Source of the DNA: Buddleja alternifolia
Lineage: Eukaryota; Streptophyta; Magnoliopsida; Lamiales; Scrophulariaceae
Reading direction: 5' to 3'
Assembly (NCBI GenBank): GCA_019426215.1
Contig: CM033402.1
Span: 1,736,001 to 1,800,000 of the forward strand
Length of the DNA: 64,000 nucleotides
Shown here piece after piece: positions 33,563-46,352 of the stretch. The notes below the pieces were generated by a model that saw nothing but the letters and a program-made list of their open reading frames with translations, was not told the origin of the DNA and did not search any database. The position numbers and the translations under genes were made by a program. Every line of letters begins with the position of its first letter. The stretch's first letter is position 1.

Positions 33563-35601
33563 TGTAATACCCGACACTTTTATAATAGAAATTTTATATG
33601 ATGACTGTATATTTGTGGTGTTTATATACTCAAGTGATAATTTATAGTGATTGAAATCTCAATTTACCGAGCATTGACTAAGAGTAAAATTGGGGGAGGG
33701 GATTATATAATTGTGAGATAAAGTTGGATATTATTTTAATTAATTAAGATCTAAGACTCCTCTTCCTTTCAAAACTAATCCTACTAACCCTAAAGCTGAT
33801 AAACGTATTAAGCTTTTGGTTTAAGAAAAGAAATAAATAGAATTTTCCTCTAATGAGCAAAAAGGGTCTAAGGCGGCGGCTGTTGAAACAGAGAAGCAAA
33901 AATGGAACAAGTTCTATGAATCTCATAAGCCTTTGGTAAAACTTTACTCAATTCCTTGGTAGTTTTGTATTGTAATATATGTGGTCTAGGTTTAAACCGT
34001 TCATATTATGCTATTGAATGGAGTGAGATGGGTCAATATGGGTAACAGAATATACATGACACCATTATCATAAATTCTTGTAAACTGATGACATCTACTC
34101 TCTAGTTAATGACCATGCTTTTGACATTAGTTTGTAGGTGGAATTCTGATACAAGCGTAGACCTCATGTATAGGCATGGATCTTTATCACCTTAAAGTTT
34201 TAATAGAAAATATTTTCCAATTTAAATGGAGTATTGGAAATTTTGTATTGTATTAGCAATAAAAGTTGAGTTTAGTTATGTTGATGAAACCTAGTTTGTA
34301 CGTTTGTAATCGGATAGAAGCCTAGTGCATATGATATTTAATGTCATTACTTTAGATTGTAGTATAATTGTTATTTTTAAGACTAAATTATTGAATGGTC
34401 TAATTTTAGAGTTCGCGAGATAGTGGTGTTAAAGTTGGCGAGTGCAACACCTAATTATTGGAGTTTCAGGTAAGTGACTCTTCACTCTTCTAGTTTATAT
34501 AAACTCATATATATAGTATTTTGGGGTGTGTGTGTGATTTTCGTAACTTGGATCGTGCAAGCTTATATATGTATTGATTTGTGAAAACATGAATATGATT
34601 TGAGTTTTTGAGTGAGGTATTGAAAAGTGAAAAATATGATATCATTTCTGTGATAGCATGGTTTTGAAAACGTGATTGTTGTGGAGGTGGTTTTTAAAAC
34701 GGGATTGTTGTGGAGATGGTTTTGAAAACGTGATTGTTGTGGAGGTGGTTTTGAAAACCCGTGGTTGAGACTAATACAACGTTGACTACTCCGGAATAGG
34801 CGATGGAAAGCCATGATCTATTTGGATTGAGGGTTGGTCAGTGACCCAGGATAGGGGTGGTGCCTATCTCAGTGACCCAGTGTAGGGGGTGAAGCCTACA
34901 CTAGTGACCCTGTACAGGGGGGTGAAACCTGTACTAGTGACCCGAGACAGGGGGGTTAAACCTGTCCCTGACCAATATTGGCTTATGTGTTAGTTTTACA
35001 TGGTGATGTTTGAATCGAGATTGGTTGTTTTACCTATATTAAATGTTTTCAAGTATTGTTTTATCTTATCGTGATATTCTTTTAAAATTATCGTGTTAAA
35101 AGCTATGGTTTTCTCTAGACAAAAGAAATAAATGTTAATTTGCTTGCTTGATCCGACTAGTTGGGTGTTAGAGTTGTTTACTGGGCCGTCGTGCTCATTA
35201 TTTTCATTGACATTTTTTCAGATGCCGAGACTTAGTGGAGGGAAAATTATTCATGTTCGATTGTCAGATCTCGAGGGGCCCTACTTCTTAATTTAGCATT
35301 TTTTTAGTATTAATTAGATAGACTTCATTCTTTGGGTATGATAAACTTGTTCTTTTTTTTTATCGAATTAGAGATTAATTTAGTTGTATTGGATTTATTT
35401 TCATTGGGTGAGAAATTACTAATATCATGGATGAACCGAGTTTATTTTATGGAGTTTTATTTTTTTTATATATCGAGAATTGATATCTTTGAGGTATAGA
35501 GGCTCTATACCAATGTGGTTAGTAGGCGAGCCTTGCAGGCCTTTGGAATGTTTCCGAGAGCCTGCGACGATTGTCATGGTCCCAAGGTTCGGGGCGTGAC
35601 A
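33563..35601 (+). mobile_element. Solo LTR of 2.0 kb, probably Ty3/gypsy
   Basis: Starts TGTAATACCCGACAC and ends GGGGCGTGACA, with a perfect 5 bp target-site duplication AAATT (33558-33562, 35602-35606). The uninterrupted site is in the other SIRE LTR at about 56830-56846. The start resembles LTRs of plant Del/Tekay chromoviruses. This is a family impression, not a proof. Strand is inferred from that. No internal region remains. Confidence 0.8.
34660..34980. repeat. Tandem repeats within the solo LTR
   Basis: 34664-34760 has three to four units of about 32-34 bp ('gattgttgtggaggtggttt'). 34830-34975 has four units of about 38 bp ('agtgacccagtgtagggggt'). Both sets are internal to the solo LTR at 33563-35601. 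Confidence 0.8.
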
Positions 35602-36651
35602 AAATTCAAAATGCATTAAATGTGATAAGGCAAAATGACTTGTGGACAAGTAACCTTTTGACTTAACTATTAGGATTCAGAGCTTAAAGTCTGCTAACAT
35701 CCAATCAGTAACAACAGAAATTCAGGAATGTTAGAAAATGGACTATTCACGCACCGCATGAGAGACACGCGTCTGCATGTGTCCAACGAACAAATCTCAA
35801 GAAATCTTTATAAATAGTACCCTTCAGCAAACCCTAATTACAGACGTACATACACAAGAAAAAGGTCAAAACTTTGCTGAAATCATTATAAGAAAAGCTT
35901 ACAAACTCCATAGCCAAAATTCTTCAAACTTTTCATACGTTCCAAATACAGTCACAAATATCTCAAATCTCTTCAAAGAAGAACCCTTCATTATTATTGA
36001 GATATCCCAAGTTGTTTGAACTTCCAAAAATCAAATGAACCTTTGTGACAAACCCTCAACCTCTTTCATCTGAGTGAGAAAGTTGTTGATTTGTACGAGC
36101 AGTATTTCTGAGTGAGAGAAACTTGTAGAAGAAGATCTCAAGTGGAGCTGAAGTCTGTGTGATCAAGGAGCTCAAGATCAACTTCATTATATTCATCAAT
36201 TGTAGAAGTCCTTTGTGTGGAGACTTTAATCATTTTCTAGTGAATTTCCTCCAAGTGAAAAAGAAGAAGAAAGACGTATCTGGGATTATATCACCCAGTG
36301 AACCTTACATATCTTGTGTTATTTACATTACTGTTTTATCGCTTTACTCTATCATTTGCATTATATCTTGAAAAAGCTTTAAAATCAGTAAGCGACTAGT
36401 TGGCTAAACAAAACGCTAAGCATTAAAATCATTTCCGCCATGCTAACCCTGATTAAGCGATTTAAGCGTTATCCTACTTTGGTAATTGCTCAAGTCACTA
36501 AGTCTAAGTAATTTTTGTTCTAGCGCTTTGCTTTCTAAGCGTTCAAAATATTTTGAGTGGTACGAAATTTTTTGAAGTCGAAAAAGACTTCAGGGTCTAT
36601 TCAACCCCCCTCCCCTCTAGACCCTTCCGTATGCCACTTGGGACCAACAAG

Positions 36652-36664
36652 TGGTATCAAAGCA
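36652..36664 (+). promoter_or_regulatory. Primer-binding site of the SIRE element
   Basis: tggtatcaaagca, two bases after the 5' LTR. It resembles the initiator tRNA-Met complement with one change. Confidence 0.7.
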
Positions 36665-36755
36665 GTTAAAGTAAAAACCAAAGCGTTTTCGAGCATAACT
36701 GCTTGTTTAGATCCATTTTTTGAAAACTTAGTCGTTTTTGTTTTTATCACATATC

Positions 36756-38963
36756 ATGGCTTTTAAAAGATGCCTAAGTTGGTTGAGTCAAATTATGACT
36801 CGTGGAAACTTAGAGCATTTACTTATTTATGTTCATGTGATAATGAGATGTGTGATGTACTTTCAGATGGCCCCATTCAGATTATGAAAGCTACAACTCG
36901 AGCCCCTGGAGCGACTGAAGCTACTCCAGATGGTTATGTCGAGAAGCTCAAGTTGGACTGGACGGTAGACGATCGTAGAAGAGCTAATTTGGATAATGTT
37001 GGACGAAATGTTCTCTACTCAGCATTGATAGACAATAAGGGTGTGTTCAACAAAATTAAGTTATGCAAAACTTCAAAAGAAATATGGGATAAGTTGGCTA
37101 CTGTGTGTGAAGGATCTGCACAGATGAGGGAAAACATGGTCTCTATGGCTATGCATAGATTTGAGCATTTCAAGATGCAGCCCAGTGAGACACTAGATCA
37201 ATTGGATACTAGATTTACTCTGCTGATTACAGAGTTAGCGTCATTGGACAAGGAATTGACCAACAAGGAAATGGTCAATAAGATGTTCAGAATTCTTCCA
37301 AGCAAATATCTAATGAAGACTATTGCGATGAGAGAATCCCAGATGTTGGAGATCATAACCCCAGAATATGTGTTTTCGGAGCTAAGGACTTTCGAATTTG
37401 AATTAGGAGAAGTCAGCGATTTTTCAGCATCAGTGACTGAATCCGAAGTGCTAATTGCAACTGCCAAGAGTAAACATAAATCAGTCAGTGAGGCAAAAGC
37501 GTCAGAGCCAAGTGAGGAAAAGGAAATGGCTTTATTGGTTAAGAAGTTTTTAAAGTTCCTGAGATACAAAAAGAAAAATTCCAATGGTCAAACTTCATAT
37601 CAAACTCCTCTTCCTGCACAAGCGCCTAAGTATCAAGCGCCAGCGTACTCTGCTCCGCCCTTTCCAGCACCGATTCAATACCAAGCGACTCCAAGTCAGG
37701 ATCAGAATCAGAATCTCTCAACACCAGTGGTTTCCAAACCATTTCATACAAGGTTAACAACTGAACAAAATATGAAAACTAATCTTTGTTATAATTGCAA
37801 GAAACCAGAGCACTACTAGGTAAATTGCCCTTATCCAAATGTGTCTAAGCCCACAAGGCAAAACTATGTGGATAGAAACCAATTCAGGAGCGACCTTCGT
37901 CAAAAAGGGTTGGTAGCGGAATTTGAACCATTCTCCACACCTGAAGAGAATCTGGAATCTTCCAAAGAAAATAACAATGATGAGCCTTCTAGTGACTCAG
38001 CGCTAATCTATCTTATGGTGATGGACAGAGAAGTGACTGCAGATTCATTACCCGAGGTAATCACTAATCTATCTAATTCTATTTCTTATGCTGAATTACT
38101 TACATTACAAAAATTGTCAAGGTGCCGCCCAATCATATCAAGAACACATTGATGAGATTTCAGCGTTTAAAAGTGAGAATATGACGCTTAAAGCAAAGCA
38201 AAGTTGTTAGTTCAACAATAATGCATTGAGAAGAACCAATCACTTGAAACTGAAATCGCTCAGTTGAAAAGTGATCTTGATATGATAGTCAAGAGAGAAG
38301 CTGAGCTGATCGCTAAACTTGCTAAATCAAAACAGTTCATCTCATCATTGTCAAAAGCTTAAAGAAATCTAGACAATGTGACTGAAATAACCAGACTTTT
38401 TGGTGAAAAGACCGGTTTAGGTTGTGATAAATTCGGTAATAAATCAAAAAGGTCTAAAGTTAAGGCAAACAACAAAGGAAAATGTGTAGCCTTTGTTGAG
38501 AAGAGTTCAAACAGCCAAACACTGAATGAACCAAAGGACAATGGTACGAGGTCAAATGAGAAGGTCAAAGCTAACTCAGGCAATAAGGAAAAAACGAAAG
38601 TGAATGATTCACAAAGGAAGGTTTATCCAAAAGGCTAAGGAAAAACCTTGCACAAGTGAATCAAACGCTAAGCGTCAATCGCCAAAAGCGAATCCTAAGC
38701 CAGTGCCAAGGAAATACCAGCGTGTATATCCTCAGAGATCAAGATCGTATTATCAATACTATGATAATTATTATTATGATTACGATTATGATCATGGATA
38801 TTATTATACACCTAAGAAGTACACACAACATAATGCAAAACCCGAAAAGGCCAATCCTCCCGCAATGAAGACTAGGCAAATATGGGTTCTAAAAGTTTTA
38901 ATTCAGACTAACACTACTAATGTAAAAGGAACCAAGTCAAAATGGGTACCTAAAAAGAATTAG
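36756..38963 (+). pseudogene. SIRE gag
   Basis: An ATG at 36756 has typical context, but the gag frame proper starts around 36770 after a frameshift. The frame to 37819 has LVESNYDSWKLRAF near the start, a capsid-type region (EIWDKLATVCEG, MHRFEHFKMQ) and a Pro/Gln-rich linker. The zinc knuckle starts CYNCKKPEH but is cut by TAG at 37817-37819. The downstream frame still encodes the final Cys. Further frames to 38963 encode a Lys-rich tail, a Tyr/Asp-rich segment (about 38745-38810) and KSKWVPK, as in SIRE gag-pol linkers. There are multiple frameshifts. The sequence is then interrupted by the nested element at 38976. Confidence 0.85.
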
Positions 38964-38975
38964 AACTGTCCTTTG

Positions 38976-40491
38976 TGTTGGGAATATGTGTATCAATACA
39001 GCGGAAGCGGTACAACGAATTTTTTTATTCCCAAACAGGATCTATCGGGGTCTAGTTGTAAACAATTACGTATATGAAAAGAAAGATTAAAATCAATTAC
39101 TTGTTGTAGAGTGATTATCGTGCCCTTCAATCTTCCAAATCACAAATCGACGGTTGATTTTGATCCAAGTAGCACAAACGTTCTACCTCTAAATCGTACG
39201 CCAGAATTGATGGAAGAAAAATCCTCCTTTCTCTACCTCAAAGGGGGTGGCTACTAGAGTGGGAGGGGAGAGAGAGTTTTTTAAGGCCTATGGCCGGCCC
39301 CTTATGGTGCACCCATGGATGCACCAACTCTTATTTATTCCTTTAATTTAATCCGATTAAATTAATAGAATAAATTAATAATAAATAATAATACTAAAAT
39401 ATTATTTCTCTAAGAAATAAATATTTATATATTAATATTTATTAATACATTTTTCAAAATAATTTATTTATTTATCACATAAATAAATATTATTAAGTAT
39501 CTAATACTTAATATTATACTACAAAAATACTCCACCATTTTTCTTCATCGTTTCCTTTTTTAAGCGTGGCTCTTTTAGGTTCGTCTCATTTGGCAATTGG
39601 AGGATTCCAAAGGATGTGGGTCCCCGTAGCCTGCTTTGTAGCCCACACCGTAACCCATATAAGAACGAATGATTGCAAACCCTTTTACTCTTATATCACC
39701 GATGAGTATAGACCATGGTAAATATCAAATCATTAACTCATCTTTACTTTCTATTTTTAGTAAGTCTAGATCATTATAGTTTTCTATTACAGAAACATTC
39801 ATCGCTTTGGCCAAAGACTTTAAATCTCACTTGCTCACAAATAATTAAGTGATAATTACTCGTTCACCTACGAGAGAGTAAATCCTTTCTTGGTAATTAG
39901 TTGAGACTGCTACTTGTGCATTAGATCGCAGTTCGAGGTCGACCCCACCCAAGAGTATTCTGAATCTAACTACTCTAATGACAAACCTAATGTCACAAGT
40001 ACATATCCAACTCAATCCCTCAAGTTGAGGGTTCATCACACCTTACATCTTATATCAATTTCATCATTGACTGTCAACGAGTGAAAAACCCATGTGACGA
40101 AATTGATGCGAGTCATGTTCAAGCACATTGATCTCCTTCCATGTCCTCATGGTGTTAGCTCCCAGTACGATCAACACTTATCGCCACTGGAGCTCTTACC
40201 ATACAAGTCGTAAGTAATTCTCAACGTCCTATTGAGATTACATAACTTGCGAACTATATTTAGTATGCAAGTATTTAACTTTTCCAGTGTTGTTTCCATT
40301 ATCACATAAGGAATGGAAAGTCTACTCTTGCGTACTTGGGCCTTCAGTTAATTACATATTTATATGAATGCAATAAAATAAGTAATAACTAAAGATGCCT
40401 TTATGTATAGGTTTTAATTAATAATACGATTACATTATTTTATGCTCTATTACAATCTACCCTCCTTGCATTCGAGGGCATATTCCTAACA
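38976..40491 (-). repeat. 3' LTR of the nested minus-strand copia
   Basis: 1516 bp, TGTTAGGAATATGCCC...TTCCCAACA on the minus strand. The purine tract AAGTGGGAGAT lies just upstream (40503-40492). The first 180 plus-strand bases match the 5' LTR remnant at 46166-46352. A related LTR in plus orientation lies at 53955-55503. Confidence 0.85.
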
Positions 40492-40506
40492 ATCTCCCAC
40501 TTGCAT

Positions 40507-42470
40507 TCAATTCCAATCTCTATGGTATTTCATACCCATCTTCTCCAGATGTTTGTTCAGAACCTTTTGGGACAATGGCCTGGTCAATGGATCAGCTACG
40601 TTATCAGCTATGTCTATTTTCAGCATGGCGATGTCGCCCTTCCCAATGATTTCTCTTATTATGTGGCATCTCCTCTCTATGTGTTTAGATCGACTGTGAG
40701 ACCTTAGTTCTTTTGCTTGTGCTATTGTCCCAGTGTTGTCACAATGAATAGGTACTGGTAACTTAGCGCTAAGAACTACTTGAAGTTCTTCTACGAATTT
40801 CTTGATCCAAACAGCTTCTTCGGCAGCCTCTGAGGCAGCCACATACTTAGCTTCTGTGGTGGAATCAGCTGTTGTGCTTTGCTTGGAACTCTTCCAAGTC
40901 ACAACTCCACCGTTGAGTGTGAATATAAATCCAGATGTCGATTTTTGGTCATCAACATCTGATTGAAAATCAGAGTCAGTGTAACCTTACGCTCTTAATT
41001 CTCCATTCCCATAGACCAATGCTAAATCCTTAGTTCTCTTCAGATACTTAAGGATTCTCTTCATTGTGGTCCAATGTTCCATGCCAGGGTCAGCTTGATA
41101 TCGACTTACTACGCTCACATCATAGACAATGTCTGGTCTTGTACACAGCATGGCGTACATCAAGCTACCAACTGTTGAAGCATATGGTATTTTAGACATC
41201 ACATTTCTTTCTTCCTCAGTTTTATGACACATTGCTTTTGAAAGGTGAATATCATGTTGCATTGGCAGGAATCCTTTCTTAGAATTATCCATCTCAAATC
41301 TCTTCAAGACCTTTTCTAAGTAAAGGACTTGGGAAAACATGATCATCCCATTTGTTCTATCTCTGAAGATACGAATCCCTGGGATGTAGGTGGCTTCTCC
41401 CAAGTCTTTCATGGAGAAAGTACTCGAAAGCCATGTTTTGACCGTAGTCAACATGCCAATATCGTTTCCTATAAGTAGTATGTCATCCACATATAGTACT
41501 AAGAAAATGATTTTACTCCCACTAACCCTCTTATAGACACATGGCTCGTCTTCATTTTGATCGAAGCCAAGCCTTTGACTGTTTTGTCAAAACAAAGATT
41601 CCTACTACGCGATGCTTGCTTAAGTCCATAGATGGATATTTTGAGCTTGCACACTTTATGAATACCAGTCTCTGATATGAAGCCTTTAGGCTGTTCCATA
41701 TAGATATCCTCCTCTAGGAATTCGTTAAGAAAAGTCGTCTTCACATCCATCTGCAATATTTCATAATCTAGATGTCCAGCAATTGCGAGTAGGATGCTTA
41801 TAGACTTGATCATGGCCACGGGTGAAAAGGTCTCATTATAGTCAATTATTTCCTTTTGACTATATCATTTCGCCACTAGCCTGGCTTTATAGGTTTCAAC
41901 CTTTCCATCTGGACCAATCTTTCTCTTGTAGATCCATTTACACCCAATGGGTTTAATGTTCTCAGGTCAGTCTACAAGAGTCCAAACTTGCTTAGAATGC
42001 ATCGAGTCTATCTCTGCCTGCATGGCATCCCCCATTTTTCAGAGTCAATATCAACCATTGCTTTATCATAATCAGAGGGATCGTCACCAAGGTTTTTTGC
42101 TGCTATAGAGAAAAGCCAATGCTTCTCTCGCATTAGGAGACCATACCTCTCAGGTTGGCGAGATGCTCTATCAGATCTTCGCAATGGTTGTTGTGTCACA
42201 TTGGGTTCAGTCGTGGCATCTTGTGTATGTGTATCCTCAGGGGTTTCCCTTTGTTCATCAAGAATGATTTCCTACCTGCTCCGCCTTCTCAAATGAACTC
42301 TTCTTTGAGAAAGTGTGCTTGTAAAGCAACTATGACCCTATGATCATCTTGCAGGTAGAAGAGGTATCCCATAGAATCTTTGAGATATCCTACAAAATGT
42401 CCTCTTAAGGACCTAGCTTCCAATTTTTCTACCTTTGTTTTCTTGATGTAGGTTGGACATCCCCAAACCT
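40507..42470 (-). pseudogene. Nested copia reverse transcriptase and RNase H
   Basis: On the minus strand, 41819-41499 has MDVKTTFLNEFLEEDIYMEQPKGF and GLKQA. 41505-40987 has the catalytic YVDD, STFSMKDLGEA and YAMLCTRPDI. RNase H follows in another frame (40902-40507), with STTEAKYVAA and HCDNTG, so its visible Glu and Asp are present. A frame break after GLKQAS, a stop near 40988 and breaks upstream (42199-42008 encodes the region just before reverse transcriptase, QPERYG) make it non-functional. Confidence 0.85.
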
Positions 42471-42479
42471 AAAAATAAT

Positions 42480-43640
42480 TTAGGTTAGGTTTTCTATTCT
42501 TCCATATCTCATATGGATTCTTAGAACGGATTTGGAAGCACATCTATTCAAGATGTGGACAACAGTGAGTAAGGCATGATCCCATAATGAGATGGGAAGG
42601 TCAGTGTAACTGATCATGGATTGTACCATATCTAATAAAGTTCGATTCCTTCTTTCAGCTACCCCATTTAGTTGTGGAGTTGCAGGTGGTGTTAGTTGTA
42701 ATACTATACCATGTTCCCTTAGGAAATTATCAAACTCGTCACTCATATATTCTCTTCCTCGATCAGATCTTAGAGCCTTTATATGATTGCCAGTTTGATT
42801 TTCAGCCATAACCTTGAACTCCTTGAACCTTTCAAAGGACTACAACTTATGTCTCATAAGATACACTATGCCATATCTGGAATGGTCATCAGTGAATATT
42901 ATGAAGAAGTAATAGCCTCCTCAACCCATTTCCTCGAAGGGCCTGCATACATCAGTATGTACTAATCCCAAGACTTGTTTGGCCCTTTCAAAAGTCCCTG
43001 TGAAGGGAGATCGAGCCATTTTGCCTTTGAGACAAGATTCACCAGTTGGAAGTAGATCTGATCGTAATGGACTTAGAAGCCCACCTTTCTCCATTTCGAG
43101 TATCTTGTACTCTCCAGCATGGCCCAGTCTAAGGTGCCATTTAAGTCTTGAATTAATAATTAAGCTATTACTTTTGGTTATAGTATTAACTTCATTTGCA
43201 TTTTGGACATTCAAATAATACAACCCATTGATTAATGAAGCAGTGCCAACAAATTTATCATTAAAATAAATGTTGCATAGCCTATCATAAAAATGGAATG
43301 TATAATTGTTTTCAACTAAAATAGGAATTGAAATTATGTTCTTAAGCCCCTTGGGCAAAACTAAAATATTCAACAAAAGTAAATGTCCAGTAGATAAATG
43401 CAAAGAGGTAGATTCTATTCCAGTAGCAGCGATGCTTTGCCCGCTGCCTACTCTGATCTGCACCTCATTATGCTCCAGTTTCCTTCTTCACTCTAGATCT
43501 TGATTGGAACAACAAATGTGAGAGCTTGCTCCAGAATCAAGTATCCAGGAAGTGAAAAATACGGTTACAGAACAATTAGTTTCAAAAACATATAGTTCCA
43601 TACCTGAAGCACCACCACGGCTCAAGTTAGGGCCCTCTTT
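42480..43640 (-). pseudogene. Nested copia protease and integrase
   Basis: The protease active site WILDSGASSH is encoded near 43560-43530. 43463-42921 contains the pre-integrase zinc region (WHLRLGHAG, SCLKGKM) and the first integrase Asp (HTDVC). After a break of about 100 bp, 42809-42480 has ALRSDRGREY (second Asp) and NGVAERRNRT (the catalytic Glu is kept). The three catalytic residues survive, but they lie on separate frames. Confidence 0.85.
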
Positions 43641-43741
43641 CAGTGACCTAGTTCACTGCAAGACAGGTATCTATCATCCTTCTCGGGCCCCTTACTCTTC
43701 TTGAATGTGGGAGAATTACCCTTTCCTTTATTGACTCCAAA

Positions 43742-44413
43742 TTACTTTTTGGTCTTTTTCTTCTTCTTTTTTGGCTTTTTAGGGCCTTGAGAGATGACCA
43801 TAGCAGTCTCATTTCCTTTAGGCTTTTGAGATTGAGCAGTCATGAGTTTGTTAATTAGCCCTGCTAAGTTGCACTCAATCTCGTTGCAGTTAAAATTAAC
43901 CACAAAAGAAGAAAAGGAATCAGGAAGTGATTGAAGGATGAGATCAGTATGAAGTGTAGGATTCTTGGTAAAATCAAGAGTCTGAAGTCTCTCAATTCTT
44001 GAAATCATTTTCAGTACATGATCACCAACTTTTTCTCCTTCTCTCATTTTTGCGCCAAATAGCTCTTTTGATATCTCATATCGAGCCGTTCGACTATGCT
44101 CCCTATAGAGCTCAGCCAAGTGTGCAAGAATTGCTCTAGAGGAGGTCATTTGATCATGGGAATGTTGCAGCTCGTTTGACATTGAGCCTAGTATGTACCC
44201 GCACACTCAAATGTCATCCTTCACCCATTTTTCATGGGCCTCACGAACTTCCTAAGTGGCCCGCGCCCCCGGCACAGTTGGGATATCGGCTTCCAACACA
44301 TATCCCAGTGACTCCATGTTTAAGACAATTCTTAAATTACGGAGCCAATCCACATGATTTGGACCAGTAAGGATATTCTTTTTGAGTAAAACAGATAAGG
44401 GATTGACAGTCAT
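43742..44413 (-). pseudogene. Nested copia gag
   Basis: An ATG at 44413 starts a frame with NILTGPNHVDWLRNLRIVL, a hallmark of one copia gag group. It carries two in-frame stops (near 44267 and 44215). It continues as CGYILGSMSNEL with the capsid region LQSLPDSFSSFVVNF, and ends in a Lys-rich tail near 43745. The family's zinc knuckle was not found in this frame. Confidence 0.8.
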
Positions 44414-46151
44414 TTTATCGAGAGAGATATAAAATTACTGCAGAAAATAAACAAGATTCAATTAGAATTAATTTAACCGTGTTCTAAGTAATTTTTAAAG
44501 GTCTTAATAAAAAGAACTTGGCTCCCACTATATTTTTCGAAATATCACACCCCCACTGTGAAATTCGAAAGTCCTCGTTGGTGGACTTCGTAGTGGTGAT
44601 TGAATTCCTTATAAGATTTCGTGGGTTGCACCTTATTCCGGTTAATTGACCCAGTAGTCTTATAAAGTGGTGTCTCACACCAATCCACCATGTGAATGGT
44701 TAAATCATCTTTTTCCCATGATTCATTAAACCTCAACCTATGCGATAATTTTGGTTTATGATTCAGCTAAGCTAGCCCACCGACTTTCCACTGGTCTAAC
44801 AGTTGAATTTCACCTTTCAACCTTATGCTGGTATTTAAGGAGAAATATGCTTCGACCAAAGGCATCAAATGTGCTTAAGAAAAGGATCATATCCTACCTT
44901 GGAATATAACCCCCAGAACAAGGGAAAAGCTATATGTCAGGAAAAATACGAGTCTCTTAAGTTCAGTGGAGGGAAGGATACCTCGTATCCTTTACAACTT
45001 AGTATATTATATTGGGAGAATTTTGGTTTGATTATATTGGTCTCACTTTGCACATTATCGATTTTAAAAGCACAAAAAACATGGACATAGCAAAATAAAG
45101 CAATCCTAGAAAGCTAACAACATACAACCCATGGACTATGTTTCCTAGATTAGGCCAAGTCAATGCCCTAATCATTAAAACAAAAACGACCTACAACTAA
45201 GCTTCCTTGAACGCCTCTTGTCTCCTTCGTGCTTCTCTTGTATCTATTTTCCATGGGTTCTATTTATTTCTAACTATTACAATGATTTTAAACAACCTAT
45301 ACATCATTCTAATAAAAAAAAAATACATAGGCTCAAATCGGCCTTTACAACACATAAAAGAAATATACCAAAAGAAAAGCCTAAGTTCATGGATAGTATC
45401 CCCATCACATAAACATGTCACACATGATATGATATCGAAGGCAAGAAAACAAAGACATGTGTTGATTCATGAATTAAAATCTAATTCTTAATTCAGTTTT
45501 AAATCATTTCGAGGTCTTAAATTTATCTTGAACATTAAAATCCTATTTTAATTATACAATGATTCCCAATCATTGTATTAGTTTCAAATTAAAAGTCACA
45601 TTTTTAATATTAAAACTAAAATTGCATGAAAGTGAATATTATTTTCAAATTAAATTTCATTTTAGAAATAAAATCTAATTTGAAATCCAAAATAAAATTA
45701 CATTTAAAATAACTATTCAAAAAAAAATTAAATTGTCGGGCCGGGCCTGACCCGGGTTGGGTCCGACCCTCAAGGGGTTTGGGCCGCCCAACCCTTTTCG
45801 GATTGGGCTGCTGCTACGTGGCCCAATCCTCAAAGGATTGGGCTTGTAGCAGCAAGCCCAACAAGTTGTTGTGCAGCCTGTTGCTGCACAGCCACGCCAC
45901 CCTCTCGGTGGCGGGTTTTTCAACCCAATTTCAACTGAATTTTCGAACCCCGACTTTTTCATGCAATATCCAATAATTTTAAACATCAAAAACAATTTTT
46001 TGAAAAAGTTTAAAATTAATCAAAATAGATCTAAACCTCGAAAAAATAAAAATACTTTGAATCTTCATATTGTTCATGCAATCGAAAAGCGGTAAAACAT
46101 GCCAACATACATAATCACCCGCTAAATTCATATACGTCGACCCCTTGGTAT
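44414..46151 (-). other. Leader of the nested copia, no ORF
   Basis: About 1.7 kb between the primer-binding site and gag. 45735-45915 is GC-rich and full of inverted repeats ('cccaatcctcaaaggattgg', 'tgcagcctgttgctgca'), so the transcript leader could fold strongly. Frames in it are not gene-like. Confidence 0.6.
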
Positions 46152-46352
46152 GGCTCTGATACCACTGTTGGGAATATTTGTATCAAAACAGCGGAAGCGA
46201 TACAACGAAATTTTTTATTCCCAAACAGGATCTACCGGGGTCTAGTTGTAAACAACTACGTATACGAAAAGAAAGATTAAAATCACTTACTTGTTGTAGA
46301 GTGATTATCGTGCCCTTCTATCTTCCAAATCACGGATCGATGGTTGATTTTG
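46152..46352 (-). repeat. Primer-binding site and 5' LTR remnant of the nested copia
   Basis: The primer-binding site lies at 46164-46152 (TGGTATCAGAGCC), and the LTR remnant 46166-46352 matches 38976-39162. The match ends in 'ggttgattttg'. The next bases are SIRE reverse-transcriptase coding sequence on the plus strand. Confidence 0.85.

Larger units (their letters stand above)
33146..36649 (+). repeat. 5' LTR of the SIRE element
   Basis: Matches 56414-58165 over its length, with a 2.04 kb solo LTR inserted at 33563. It starts 'tattaagaaatttc' (the partner starts 'tgttaggaaatttc', so the terminal TG has mutated to TA) and ends 'cttgggaccaaca'. Confidence 0.85.
38976..46352 (-). mobile_element. 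Nested copia element, minus strand, 5' LTR truncated
   Basis: The 3' LTR is 38976-40491. The primer-binding site TGGTATCAGAGCC (46164-46152) sits one base from a 187 bp remnant of the 5' LTR (46166-46352). The gene order on the minus strand is gag, protease, integrase, reverse transcriptase, RNase H. It entered the SIRE element at the end of gag. The far end is not a clean insertion. The 5' LTR stops abruptly and SIRE text resumes in reverse transcriptase, so a deletion removed about 1.3 kb of this LTR and the SIRE protease and integrase. Confidence 0.85.

Noticed and set aside
34563..34814. 83-codon frame with repeated residues
   Set aside because: It lies in the tandem repeats of a solo LTR. 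The repetition is in the DNA.
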